Shown: piece by piece, positions 16,701-24,535 of the stretch
Position numbering within the stretch: position 1 is the first letter of the stretch
How the letters are laid out: each line of letters begins with the position of its first letter
Origin: JAHEEL01 sp963785245
Lineage (GTDB): Bacteria; Actinomycetota; Acidimicrobiia; Spongiisociales; UBA5794
Assembly (NCBI GenBank): GCA_963785245.1
Contig: CAWAUO010000007.1
Location: forward strand, 62,001-126,000
Reading direction: 5' to 3'
Length of the DNA stretch: 64,000 nucleotides
The notes under the pieces: model-generated
Told to the model about the DNA's origin: nothing
The model's input: the letters and a program-made list of their open reading frames with translations, nothing else
The model's database searches: none
Position numbers and translations under genes: made by a program

Positions 16701-17177
16701 GGCTTTGTCGAGGGACATCCGAACATCAAGATGTCGAACTCGATCATCGACTACGTCTTCCGTGCGCTTGGCGTTGAGTATCTCGCTCGCGACGAACTCG
16801 TCCAGGTGCCACCGGACCGATCCGGTGAGCTGCCCGAGCCGCCAAAGGGCATTGCGGTCGACGCCGGCACCCAGCTCGACCTTACCGACGCCGCGATGGA
16901 GACCGACATCGACGCCCAGGTCGCCGCAGCGAAGTTCGTCGATGACGACACCAGCAGGATGCCGGAGCCAATGTCCGCTCCTGCCCCCGCCCGTGCCGCG
17001 GCCGTCATCTCGGACGGACCAGGTACGGCTGCTGCGGCCGCTACAACGGCTGCTGAGGCGTCGCTCGGTGACCTCATGGGTGACGCACCCGCCTGCTCGA
17101 CGTGCGGTCACATGACCGTGCGCAGCGGCTCGTGCTATGTCTGTCTCACGTGCGGAGACACCACCGGCTGCAGCTGA
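13781..17177 (+). CDS. nrdJ: Adenosylcobalamin-dependent (class II) ribonucleoside-diphosphate reductase, with apparent frameshift
   Basis: Makes deoxyribonucleotides with a B12 radical, without oxygen dependence. The frame from 13781 gives SPQWFNTGL, the active-site block NPCSEYMFLDNTACNLASLNLG and ATVLAPTGTIGLLMDCDTTGVEPD, then turns to nonsense after NRSIAPAL near 15697. The next frame (+1) continues the family sequence at once, with GYTEERAQQIIDYV and then RAPHINAATLMTKG. Removing one G at about 15698 restores RGLGYTEE and a 1,131-residue protein. The end carries the usual four-cysteine redox tail CSTCGHM...CYVCLTCGDTTGCS. AGGAGG lies at 13771. Since this enzyme is normally essential, an error in the sequence is more likely than a dead gene. 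Confidence 0.9.
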
Positions 17178-17204
17178 TGTGAAGGACCACTGACCGTCGA
17201 AGCG

Positions 17205-17227
17205 GGGGGACCGTATCTGGTGTCCCC
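17205..17227 (+). terminator. Probable terminator after nrdJ
   Basis: GGGGGACC (17205-17212) pairs with GGTgTCCCC (17219-17227) with one bulged base and a six-base loop, followed by TCTTCGCG. It lies 28 bases after the nrdJ stop. Confidence 0.4.
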
Positions 17228-17445
17228 TCTTCGCGTTCGGACGACAATCATCGCCCACGAAGCCCCGGTTGGATCCAGAGGCTGGTCTTCGTCTCCACCG
17301 CCGTCAGGTGGGGGGAGACGCGATCGGGCGGCTGCTCGATCGCAGAGGGGGCGGCCCGGGGGCTGGGATCGTGGAGATGAGGTCTGGCGTTCGCTGGAGG
17401 AGCGTTTCGGCTCTTGGTGGTCTCCAAGCAGGCAGCCCTCTCCAA

Positions 17446-17497
17446 CCCGAACGAAGTTCGGGCCGCCTCTCCCACTGCGTGAGAGAGGCGAAGACCG
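17446..17497 (+). repeat. Two-hairpin dispersed repeat, copy A
   Basis: Hairpin 1 is CCCGAAC-gaa-GTTCGGG (17446-17462). Hairpin 2 is GCCTCTC (17465-17471) with GAGAGGC (17483-17489), followed by GAAGAC. The layout (variable hairpin, GCC linker, CCTC-rich hairpin) recurs near 18.74, 33.98 and 63.95 kb. It lies at the convergent 3' ends of nrdJ and the HNH gene, a usual place for REP-type elements. Confidence 0.5.
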
Positions 17498-17498
17498 G

Positions 17499-18638
17499 TC
17501 ACGCGACTCGCCAGGTGGTGCGTCGGGGTGGTGCGTGGCTTCTCGGTCGGGTGAGTCGTCGGCGTTGGGGTGGGGAGGTGGGGTCGATGGTGAAGCCGTG
17601 ACCGTGGATCGCGACGTGGTGGTGGAACCAACACACCGTCGACAGATTCCCCGGATCCGTCCGGCCGCCCTGGGACCACGGCGTGACGTGGTGCACCTGC
17701 AGGCGATACCGGCTGACGCAGCCTGAGATGGTGCAGACCCCGCCGTCACGATGCAGAATGAACCGTCTGAGACGGGGCGGAATCACCCGTGACCGGCGAC
17801 CGACGGCGAGCGGTGTCCCGTCCGGGGTACGGGCCGTGACTTCGACAATCCCGTCACACAGGATCGCTGCGAGCGTGTTCGGTCCGACCTGCGGCCCCGC
17901 CTCAACCGTGACACCCGCCTCACCGTTCGTGGCTGCGGCTTCGGATGCGTCGACAAACACCGACACCACCGGGCCATGGTTCCCAACCGAGGCTCCGTCG
18001 GTTCCTCTGATCGAGTCTTCGCTGATCGCCCACAACGCATCCGCATTCCTCGTCGTCCGCGACGGATTCGCTGCGGGTCCGTACGGGAAACGGTCGGCTC
18101 TGGCTTCGAAGGCGGCGACGACGACGCGGCCCGCATAGCCGGGGAGGCGACCCGACAGAGTCCAGGATGATTCGTCGAGGTTCGCCTGCACCGACACAGA
18201 ACGCTGGTCGAACGCGATCTCTTCATCGATCGGCGCCATACGCCGCCGGCGGGCGGCACGGATCCGGATCCCCGCAATATCAAACCCGGCCGTCTCACCC
18301 AGAATGTCCAACGAGTCGTCGCGGCCCGCAAACCGGGAGACGGCAACCGCCCGATCAAACCCGATCACACCACAAGTGACGGCTTCGTCGACGTCGGGCA
18401 GATCCTGCAGACGCCACGCCGTCGCAACCAGCATCCCAGCCGTCTCAGGAGCCAGATCCATCCGACCCGCCGCCCACTCCTTCAACGACCGAAGCCCATC
18501 ACGCAACGCGACCTGGCGCCGGTCGAGTTCCCGGAGCAGCGACATCTGCCGGCCCCGGATTCGGGCGATGTCGGCCTCGCCCTGGAGCAATTCCTGCTCG
18601 ATCGTTGCGGTGGCGAGACCACGGTGTCCCATCCCCAC
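17499..18638 (-). CDS. DUF222 (13E12 family) HNH endonuclease domain protein
   Basis: A 379-residue protein of the actinobacterial 13E12/DUF222 family. Residues 1-260 are the helical DUF222 region. Residues 295-350 are an HNH nuclease: C-x4-C in VCTISGCVSRYRLQVHH, HHVTPWSQGGRTDPGNLSTVCWFHHH, with the general-base HH pair and the zinc cysteines in place. The C-terminal tail is basic and low complexity. These genes are numerous, mobile-looking and of unproved function in actinobacteria. It is convergent with nrdJ and flanked on both sides by two-hairpin repeats (copies A and C). The ATG at 18638 begins MGMGHRG. Confidence 0.82.
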   Translation of the reverse strand: MGMGHRGLATATIEQELLQGEADIARIRGRQMSLLRELDRRQVALRDGLRSLKEWAAGRMDLAPETAGMLVATAWRLQDLPDVDEAVTCGVIGFDRAVAVSRFAGRDDSLDILGETAGFDIAGIRIRAARRRRMAPIDEEIAFDQRSVSVQANLDESSWTLSGRLPGYAGRVVVAAFEARADRFPYGPAANPSRTTRNADALWAISEDSIRGTDGASVGNHGPVVSVFVDASEAAATNGEAGVTVEAGPQVGPNTLAAILCDGIVEVTARTPDGTPLAVGRRSRVIPPRLRRFILHRDGGVCTISGCVSRYRLQVHHVTPWSQGGRTDPGNLSTVCWFHHHVAIHGHGFTIDPTSPPQRRRLTRPRSHAPPRRTTWRVA

Positions 18639-18737
18639 AACCTACCTCCCGGATGTGACACAAACCGTTGCTGGGAAAGAAGAATCTCCGGGTCTCTTGA
18701 AGATCTCTGGCCGCCGCTCAACGCAAGCGAGAGACCC

Positions 18738-18790
18738 CCTCCGTAACCTGCCCGCAGGGCAGGCGCCACCTCCCCGTGAAGGGGAGGAAT
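18738..18790 (+). repeat. Two-hairpin dispersed repeat, copy C
   Basis: CCTCCGT (18738-18744), hairpin CCTGCCC-gca-GGGCAGG (18747-18763), linker CGCCA, hairpin CCTCCCC-gtgaa-GGGGAGG (18769-18787), then AAT. The inverted copy at the window end has the same order: CCTCCGT, a CCC/GGG hairpin, GCCA, CCTCCCCC-TGA-GGGGGAGG, AAT. It lies between the divergent HNH and PAP2 genes. Confidence 0.6.
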
Positions 18791-18830
18791 CGATCCGCTA
18801 CTCGAGCGACGCGGGATCTACAGTCCCGGT

Positions 18831-19505
18831 GTGGCATCGGGCAATGAACTTGCAGGCAACCCATCGGCGGCGATTCGATGGGCGGTCGCGTTGGGGTCGA
18901 TCGCCGCTGCCGTCTTCATCATGATCGGCATCCCTGCCCTTCACGACCGCGTGCAACCGCTCGACGACTGGTTCCGAGAACTCGCGATCCAACTCGAATG
19001 GCAACCGGCCGTCGAGGTAGCCGATGCGCTGCGCGTCGTCGGAAGCGCCTGGGTGATGGTCCCGTTCGAGATCGCCATCGGTGCGCTGCTGCTCTTTCAT
19101 CGGCGGTGGCATGCGCTTGTTTACTGGGCTGCGTCGGTCGGGCTCGTGTATGCGCTCATCTGGATCGCCAAGGCTCTCTACGACCGGCCCCGGCCACCCG
19201 ACTCTCTGGTCGCAACGACCGGAGCGTCGTTCCCGTCCGGGCACTCGGCGACCGCGGCGGTCGTGGCGATCGGCCTCGTCCTCCTGTTCGCCCCGATAGC
19301 GAAGAGCCGATGGCGCTGGTACGTCGCGGCGGCCTCGTGGGCCACACTCATGGCAGTGAGCCGGGTCTACCTGCGAGCCCACTGGTTCACCGACGTCGTA
19401 GCCGGTGTCACCCTCGGAGCAACGGTCGCTCTGGCCACCGCAGTGCTGGTTGATCGTTGGATCACCCGTGACGGCGACCGGACGAGCCAACAGACGGAGG
19501 AATGA
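18831..19505 (+). CDS. PAP2-family phosphatase (membrane lipid phosphatase)
   Basis: A 224-residue membrane protein with about five helices. All three PAP2 motifs are present: K-x6-RP in KALYDRPRPP (near residue 115), PSGHSATAA (near 137) and SR-x5-H-x3-D in SRVYLRAHWFTDVVAG (near 178). Such enzymes dephosphorylate isoprenoid pyrophosphates or phosphatidate on the outer face of the membrane. The GTG at 18831 is the only sensible start, though its ribosome site is weak. It begins a same-strand cassette with a membrane kinase-like gene and a second PAP2 gene, which suggests a lipid-carrier phosphorylation and dephosphorylation role. Confidence 0.85.
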   Translation: MASGNELAGNPSAAIRWAVALGSIAAAVFIMIGIPALHDRVQPLDDWFRELAIQLEWQPAVEVADALRVVGSAWVMVPFEIAIGALLLFHRRWHALVYWAASVGLVYALIWIAKALYDRPRPPDSLVATTGASFPSGHSATAAVVAIGLVLLFAPIAKSRWRWYVAAASWATLMAVSRVYLRAHWFTDVVAGVTLGATVALATAVLVDRWITRDGDRTSQQTEE

Positions 19506-19548
19506 TCCACCGGTAGGATCGTGAGTCCGTCACAGCGAGTCGAGGCCA

Positions 19549-21066
19549 ATGAGTCTGACCGTCGACATCAACGTTCCCGAAGTGCACGAGACAGTGCGCT
19601 CGCCCACGGACGCGCTCAGGTTCGCTACCGCCATGCTCGTGGCAATCGGGACGTTCTTCGTGGTGATCGTCTTCCCGGACGTATTCGGTGGTCTCGGACT
19701 CGACCTCAGCGAGATCTTCGAGAACACATCCAACGCCGAGGCCGAGATTGCCGGATTGGTCCTGACCGCGATTGTTCTCCTGGTCCCGGTGATTCTCGTC
19801 ACCACGTTCATGTGGCGCCGCGAGTTCCGTCGCCTCGCCACCGTCGTGCTCGCAGCGGTCGTTGGCGCGGTCGCCACCCGGCTGGTCATCCAGTGGCTCA
19901 TCGCGATCCTCGGTGACGCATTCACCCCCTCAACGGACGATCTCGTGGTCGTCGCCGAGACTGCGTACTACCCCTACGTCGCCGCCATAGCGGCAGCGAT
20001 CAGCGCTGCCGCGCCGTGGATGACCCGCCGATGGGAGCGCGTGGCCTGGGCATCGCTCGGCCTGATGGTCATTGTCCGACTCGTTCTCGGATCGAACCTT
20101 CCCGCTGAACTCGTGCTCGCACTCTCGCTTGGCGCAGCCGCCGGAGCTGGCGTCCTCTTCGCCTTCGGATCGCCGAGCCGCCAGCCGACGGGACTGGAAA
20201 TCGTCGAGACCCTGCGCCGCTCCGGAATCGCTCCGAAGAGGATCAGCGCCGCCAACGTCGACGCTCGCGGGTCCACCCCCTATTTCGTCACGACTGTCGA
20301 CGGGGACCGAATCTTCGTGAAAACCCTCAGCACCGACGAACGCAGCGCAGACATCCTGTTCCGGGTGTATCGCAGGTTCCGGTTCACGAACATCGGCGAC
20401 GAGCCCGGATTCTCCAGCCTCCGCCGAGCCGTCGAGCACGAGGCGCTGCTTTCCCTCAGCGCGACCGCATCGGGGGTTCGCACGCCGGAACTCGTCGCCG
20501 TCGGCCGAATCGGAGACGAGGACTACTCGATGCTGTTGGCCCAACGGGCTATCGACGGACGCTCACTCGACTCCGTCGACGCCGAGGAACTCACCGACGA
20601 TGTCCTCACGGGGGTATGGGAACAGATCGCCACCCTCCGCACGTCCGGCATTGCCCATCGAGACCTCCGCCTCGCCAACGTATTCCTCGACAACACCAAC
20701 CAACCGTGGATCATCGACTTCGGATTCAGCGAACTCGCTGCATCGAAACTCCTCCTGGACAACGATGTGGCGGAACTCATCACGTCGAGTGCTCTCCTCG
20801 TCGGTCCACAACGATCGGTCGCGTGCGCAGTCTCGGTGCTCGGCCCGGACGCCGTGGCCTCCGCAACACGACGCGTGCAGGGTCCGGCTCTCAGCGGAGC
20901 CACGAAGGCAGCGCTTGCCGGGAGTGATGATGACCTGGCCGCCGAGATCCGGGCAGAGATCGCACGGACCACGGGCCAAACAACACCTCCCCTCGATCGA
21001 GTGAGACGTCTGCGTCCGCAGTTGAATCGCGATTCTGTGGACCCGGAAGAAGGAGCTCCCGCATGA
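19549..21066 (+). CDS. Membrane-anchored RIO/Bud32-like protein kinase
   Basis: A 505-residue protein. Residues 20-215 contain about six hydrophobic helices. The cytoplasmic part (230-505) is a kinase-like fold: RIFVKTLS holds the ATP lysine, AVEHEALLSL the helix-C glutamate, IAHRDLRLANVFLD the catalytic loop with HRD and N, and IDFGFSE the metal-binding DFG. All key residues are intact, so it should be active, though whether on protein, lipid or a small molecule is unknown. Similar kinase modules accompany MprF-like flippase regions in actinobacteria. It is flanked by two PAP2 phosphatases and overlaps the second by four bases. Confidence 0.8.
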   Translation: MSLTVDINVPEVHETVRSPTDALRFATAMLVAIGTFFVVIVFPDVFGGLGLDLSEIFENTSNAEAEIAGLVLTAIVLLVPVILVTTFMWRREFRRLATVVLAAVVGAVATRLVIQWLIAILGDAFTPSTDDLVVVAETAYYPYVAAIAAAISAAAPWMTRRWERVAWASLGLMVIVRLVLGSNLPAELVLALSLGAAAGAGVLFAFGSPSRQPTGLEIVETLRRSGIAPKRISAANVDARGSTPYFVTTVDGDRIFVKTLSTDERSADILFRVYRRFRFTNIGDEPGFSSLRRAVEHEALLSLSATASGVRTPELVAVGRIGDEDYSMLLAQRAIDGRSLDSVDAEELTDDVLTGVWEQIATLRTSGIAHRDLRLANVFLDNTNQPWIIDFGFSELAASKLLLDNDVAELITSSALLVGPQRSVACAVSVLGPDAVASATRRVQGPALSGATKAALAGSDDDLAAEIRAEIARTTGQTTPPLDRVRRLRPQLNRDSVDPEEGAPA

Positions 21067-21656
21067 ACGCTGGCAAGGTGTCGCGTGTCGGCGGTGCGGC
21101 CGCCGCACTGATCGCGTCCGGGGTCGTCGCCGAGCGGGGTCTGCCGGATTGGGAGCGCCGGATCTATCAGTCCATCAACAACGCCCCGGATGAAGTGGCG
21201 CCAACCGTGTGGCTCCCGATGCAGGCCGGGAGCCTCACCGCCCCATTTGCGCTGGCGGGTTGGTCCTTCCTGCGCACTCGCACGTTCGACCCGTCGGTGG
21301 CGTACGCCGCATCCGGCTTCGCGACATGGCTCGTGGCAAAAGGAGTCAAGAAGGCGGTGGGGCGCGGCCGCCCCTATGACCACGACCGGGAGACGAACTT
21401 GCGACTCGCCACGCAGACCGATGGCAGCCTCGGCTACGTATCTGGTCACGCCGCGGTCGCGAGCACCATCGCCACCATCATGGGTGACGGGCGATCACCC
21501 GCAACAAAGCTCGCGCTCCAGGCGTTTGCGGTCACCGTCGGCATCACCCGCATCTACGTGGGAGCACACCTCCCGCTGGACGTCGTCGGGGGTTCCGCTC
21601 TCGGAATCCTCGTCGGAGAAGCGACGAATGCGATCCGTTCTCGTCTCACCGCCTGA
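21063..21656 (+). CDS. PAP2-family phosphatase, second copy
   Basis: A 197-residue membrane protein coupled (ATGA overlap) to the kinase. PAP2 motifs: KKAVGRGRPYDHD (K-x5-7-RP type), YVSGHAAVASTIA (the SGH motif, with V for P before it) and TRIYVGAHLPLDVVGG (R-x5-H-x3-D). It is shorter than the first PAP2 protein and only distantly similar to it, so this is not a recent tandem duplication. It probably acts on a phosphorylated lipid or lipid carrier outside the membrane. Confidence 0.85.
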   Translation: MNAGKVSRVGGAAAALIASGVVAERGLPDWERRIYQSINNAPDEVAPTVWLPMQAGSLTAPFALAGWSFLRTRTFDPSVAYAASGFATWLVAKGVKKAVGRGRPYDHDRETNLRLATQTDGSLGYVSGHAAVASTIATIMGDGRSPATKLALQAFAVTVGITRIYVGAHLPLDVVGGSALGILVGEATNAIRSRLTA

Positions 21657-21694
21657 CCGTCATCCGGGGCCGCTTGGTCGTTCTCATCCGATTC

Positions 21695-21727
21695 TCAGGA
21701 ACATCTGATCACCTGTTTCGTTCCTGA
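21695..21727. promoter_or_regulatory. Inverted repeat upstream of the htrA-like gene
   Basis: TCAGGAAC (21695-21702) and GTTCCTGA (21720-21727) are perfect 8-bp arms around a 17-base spacer, ending 36 bases before the proposed ATG. It could be an operator for an envelope-stress regulator or a terminator for the PAP2 cassette; no T-run follows, which favours the former. Confidence 0.35.
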
Positions 21728-21763
21728 TAGTGAGATGTACGAGCACGCGATGAACGGATCAAC

Positions 21764-22928
21764 ATGACCTACCACCAGCCACCTCCCAACCGACCGACGT
21801 ACTCGATCGTGACCACGAGTTCCGGCATACGCCCGACCGCACCGGCTCCACAGCCGCGGCAAGCGTCGGCGCTGGCTCGTCCTGCCAGTAGCCGCGGCCG
21901 TCGTCGCTGCAGGATTTGGAGGCGGGCTCATCGCCGAGTCTCTGCAGGGCGAACCTGCACCGGTTGTCGTGCAGCAGGCGCGCCCCGAACGAGTGATCGC
22001 TGCGCAGCCAGCTTCTGCGACGACTGCCCCCGACACCGCCGCTGTCGGCGCAACCGTGATTCCAAGCATCGTCACGGTCGAAGTCGGTACCGAGGCGAGC
22101 GGGACGTTCACCGTCGCTGGGTCGGGTTCCGGTGTCGTACTCGACACCGAGGGAAACATCGCCACGAACGACCACGTCGTGGCAGGAGGCACAGCCGCTC
22201 GCGTGATCCTGTCCGATGGTCGGATCTATGACGCAGATCTCATCGGCACCGATCCGCTCACGGATCTCGCCGTTCTGAGGATCTCGGCCGATGACCTGAC
22301 ACCGATCGCGCTCGGATCGACAGACGACTTGACGATCGGCACGCCGGCTATCGCGGTCGGGAGTCCGCTCGGTCTCGAAGGCGGTCCGTCGCTGTCGGTG
22401 GGCGTGCTCTCGGCCCTCGGACGCGAGGTACAGACGGGACCGGAGACGATCCTGTACGGGATGCTGCAGACCGACGCCCCGATCACCAGCGGATCCAGCG
22501 GCGGCTCGCTCGTCGACGCCGACGGAGCGTTGATCGGTATTACGACGGCCGTCGGTGTCTCCGCCATCGGCGTCGAAGGCATCGGGTTCGCGACTCCGGT
22601 CGAGATCGTCGAGCGGGTCACGTCCGAGATCATCGCCACGGGTTCGGTATCGCATGCGCTCCTGGGAATCGGCGGCGACACGGCATACGACGCGACCACC
22701 GACGGCGGTTCGGCACCGGTCGGCGTGGATGTTCGGGAAGTCTCCTCCGGTTCGGCGGCAGACGTAGCAGGCATCGTCGTCGGTGATGTGATCACGGCCG
22801 TGGGCGGGACCGACGTACTCACCATGGACGAACTGATCACGGCACTCCGACGTGTTGGCGCCGGCGATATCGTCGAGATATCGCTCAGCGACGGCCGCAC
22901 GGTCATGCCGACGCTGGCATCGCGATAA
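21764..22928 (+). CDS. HtrA/DegP-like membrane-anchored serine protease with PDZ domain, with apparent frameshift
   Basis: The frame starting at ATG 21764 (MTYHQPPPNRPT, a proline-rich cytoplasmic tail usual for actinobacterial HtrA) runs into nonsense near 21857; the +1 frame then gives GKRRRWLVLPVAAAVVAAG, a signal anchor, and the whole protease. Dropping one base in the CCGCGG at 21854-21859 joins them to a 387-residue protein. The catalytic triad is H in TNDHVVAGG, D in DPLTDLAVL and S in SGSSGGSLV. A PDZ domain (about the last 90 residues) has GSAADVAGIVVGDVI. It should degrade or process misfolded envelope proteins. No start codon with an anchor exists in the second frame, supporting the join. 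Confidence 0.82.
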
Positions 22929-22951
22929 GCCCGCGCGGAAAGGTCCTTGAC

Positions 22952-22993
22952 GGTTCTCGTACTGTTCGATAGACTTCGAACGGTACGAGAACC
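22952..22993. promoter_or_regulatory. Large palindrome upstream of the ArsR-type regulator
   Basis: Two 18-base arms (22952-22969 and 22976-22993) are reverse complements with one mismatch, around the loop TAGACT. The outer part reads GGTTCTCGTAC...GTACGAGAACC and the inner part GTTCGA...TCGAAC. It lies 33 bases before the regulator's ATG and 24 bases after the protease stop. The symmetry suits a dimeric winged-helix regulator, so an autoregulatory operator is likely; as RNA it could also end the protease transcript, though no T-run follows. Confidence 0.55.
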
Positions 22994-23025
22994 TCACAAA
23001 CCAGCGACTTTTCCGGAGAGCCCCG

Positions 23026-24129
23026 ATGCCCCCCAATCCCAGAGTCCACGACTTCACGACCCCCCGCGCGACCGGCCCCGTCGTCGATGTTGAACTCCAT
23101 GGAGCCACCGACCTCCTGATCTCGCTCTGGCTCCTCGACGACAACGAGGAAATCGGTCGACCGCTCGACGAGTACGGCCTCGGCGAGGCCTGGTTCTTCG
23201 ACTACGCAGCCTCCCTCTCCCCTGCCACCCGCGAACGGATCGAGCGCATCGGTTCGGGGAACGTGTGGATCGGAGCGATGGCGGCCCTCGACGATCTTCC
23301 CAACGGAAGCACGGTCGACGACTACATCGAACGCGTCGCGACCATGGATCCGGTCGCACTCCGCCGCCACCTCGTCATCCAGAAAGGCGAGAACGACGAA
23401 CGCCTCATCGAACTCGGCAGGAGCGCTGCCGAGGGCAATGCCGAGGCGCTCGAGACCCTGCTTGCGGAGCCCATGTTTGCAGACCAGAAGCGGTGGTCCG
23501 ACAGCATCCGGCTGCTGTTCGAAGTCTCCCCGGCGACAACGCAGGATCTCATCGCCACGACGCTCCGAGCCGCCCAGAGCGAGGCCTTCGCCGAGCGTGA
23601 GCGGGAGTTCCGTCCGATCCTCGAACGCGATCTCGCAGCGAAACAAGCTATGGCGCAGCGCCTCTCAACGGAGCGATTCGTCGAACTGGCCACCAACGGC
23701 ATTTCGATCGAGAGCCAGGGCTATCAGCGGCCCATCCTGCTCATCCCGTCAATTGTCGGACGCCCGTGGATCTTCTTCACCGAGACAGACGAACACCTCG
23801 TCATGGCCTACCCGGTCGCCGACGAGTACATGGGGGCCGACCCCGATGCGCCGCCGCAGTGGCTCGTCAAGACCTACAAGGCACTTGGCGATGAGCGGCG
23901 TCTGCGGATCCTGAGGCGACTCTCACGCGGTCCCGCGGCGCTCCATGAACTGGCGACAGAACTCGACGTATCGAAGTCGACCCTGCACCACCACATGATG
24001 CTCCTGCGATCCGCTGGCCTCGTGAAGGTTCAGATCGGGCATGACAAGGAGTACGCACTCCGGGAGGACATCGTCCCGGAGACAACCGCCGTTCTTCAGT
24101 CCTACATCGAAGACTCAGGAGGAAGCTGA
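23026..24129 (+). CDS. ArsR-like winged-helix transcriptional regulator (DUF5937-type)
   Basis: A 367-residue regulator. Residues 285-355 form a winged helix-turn-helix: ALGDERRLRILRRLSRGPAALHELATELDVSKSTLHHHMMLLRSAGLVKV, the ArsR signature order. The long N-terminal part (1-280) is acidic and helical with an aromatic GRPWIFFTETDEHLVMAYPV segment that could bind a ligand; no metal-binding cysteine motif is seen. This arrangement is typical of actinobacterial DUF5937 regulators. The palindrome immediately upstream is the likely binding site. It overlaps the next small gene by one base. Confidence 0.8.
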   Translation: MPPNPRVHDFTTPRATGPVVDVELHGATDLLISLWLLDDNEEIGRPLDEYGLGEAWFFDYAASLSPATRERIERIGSGNVWIGAMAALDDLPNGSTVDDYIERVATMDPVALRRHLVIQKGENDERLIELGRSAAEGNAEALETLLAEPMFADQKRWSDSIRLLFEVSPATTQDLIATTLRAAQSEAFAEREREFRPILERDLAAKQAMAQRLSTERFVELATNGISIESQGYQRPILLIPSIVGRPWIFFTETDEHLVMAYPVADEYMGADPDAPPQWLVKTYKALGDERRLRILRRLSRGPAALHELATELDVSKSTLHHHMMLLRSAGLVKVQIGHDKEYALREDIVPETTAVLQSYIEDSGGS

Positions 24130-24374
24130 TGTATCACCAGCACGCGCTCGTCGAGCCACGGATGGAAGCATTCGTCGAAGAGATTCGGGCCGCTCGCCTG
24201 CACCATGGCGCCAATCGATCCTCACCGCGGGAACCCGGTTGGGTTCGCTCACTCCTTGCCCGCGGTTTCGTGCTCACTGGCGCACGAATCCACGGATCGG
24301 CGCCAGCCGTCATCGGCGACCGCATCGTCCTCCTCGAGATACCACGGGACGACGACCTCCCCGTCGCGGCGTAG
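24129..24374 (+). CDS. Small hypothetical protein coupled to the ArsR-type regulator
   Basis: An 81-residue soluble protein of unknown function. Its ATG shares a base with the regulator's stop, and AGGAGG lies about seven bases upstream (24118-24123), so expression is likely. It has no transmembrane segment or cysteine motif. The composition (two histidines in MYHQH, arginine-rich first half, acidic end) gives no clear fold. The GC-rich hairpin 26 bases downstream probably ends the transcript. Confidence 0.55.
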   Translation: MYHQHALVEPRMEAFVEEIRAARLHHGANRSSPREPGWVRSLLARGFVLTGARIHGSAPAVIGDRIVLLEIPRDDDLPVAA

Positions 24375-24400
24375 GACCTGCGGCAGAGCCGCAATCGAAC

Positions 24401-24430
24401 GGGCCCCGGGGTTCCCGCCCCCCGGGGCCC
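24401..24430 (+). terminator. GC-rich hairpin ending the ArsR operon
   Basis: GGGCCCCGGGG (24401-24411) and CCCCGGGGCCC (24420-24430) are perfect 11-bp arms with an eight-base loop. No T-run follows, as is common for actinobacterial terminators. Confidence 0.5.
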
Positions 24431-24474
24431 CGGCGCGTCGATTGCCGCACCGATCACGACGTACATCTCGCGGA

Positions 24475-24514
24475 TGAGGCGGAATCCCCCCTGGGGATGA
24501 TGTGACGCGCCTCA
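24475..24514. promoter_or_regulatory. Nested hairpin in the leader of the two-component operon
   Basis: Outer arms TGAGGCG (24475-24481) and CGCCTCA (24508-24514) enclose an inner perfect hairpin ATCCCC-cct-GGGGAT (24484-24498). It ends 21 bases before the sensor kinase GTG. A binding site for the cognate regulator, or an attenuating leader, would fit; neither is proved. Confidence 0.35.
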
Positions 24515-24535
24515 ACCACCGGATACCATCGCCGT

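Larger units (their letters stand above)
17178..17498. other. Convergent gap between nrdJ and the HNH gene
   Basis: These 321 bases contain the nrdJ terminator and, at the right end, a two-hairpin dispersed repeat. The middle (17230-17440) is GC-rich with no frame of coding character that I can support. It might be decayed 3' flank of the HNH gene, but I see no motif to prove it. Confidence 0.5.

Noticed and set aside
17220..17726. 168-codon plus-strand frame over the HNH gene's 3' end
   Set aside because: No motif, overlaps the zinc/HNH core on the other strand; a shadow.
21764..22231. Separate 155-residue gene in the first frame of the protease locus
   Set aside because: Only the first 30 codons look coding; the rest is an out-of-frame reading of the protease.
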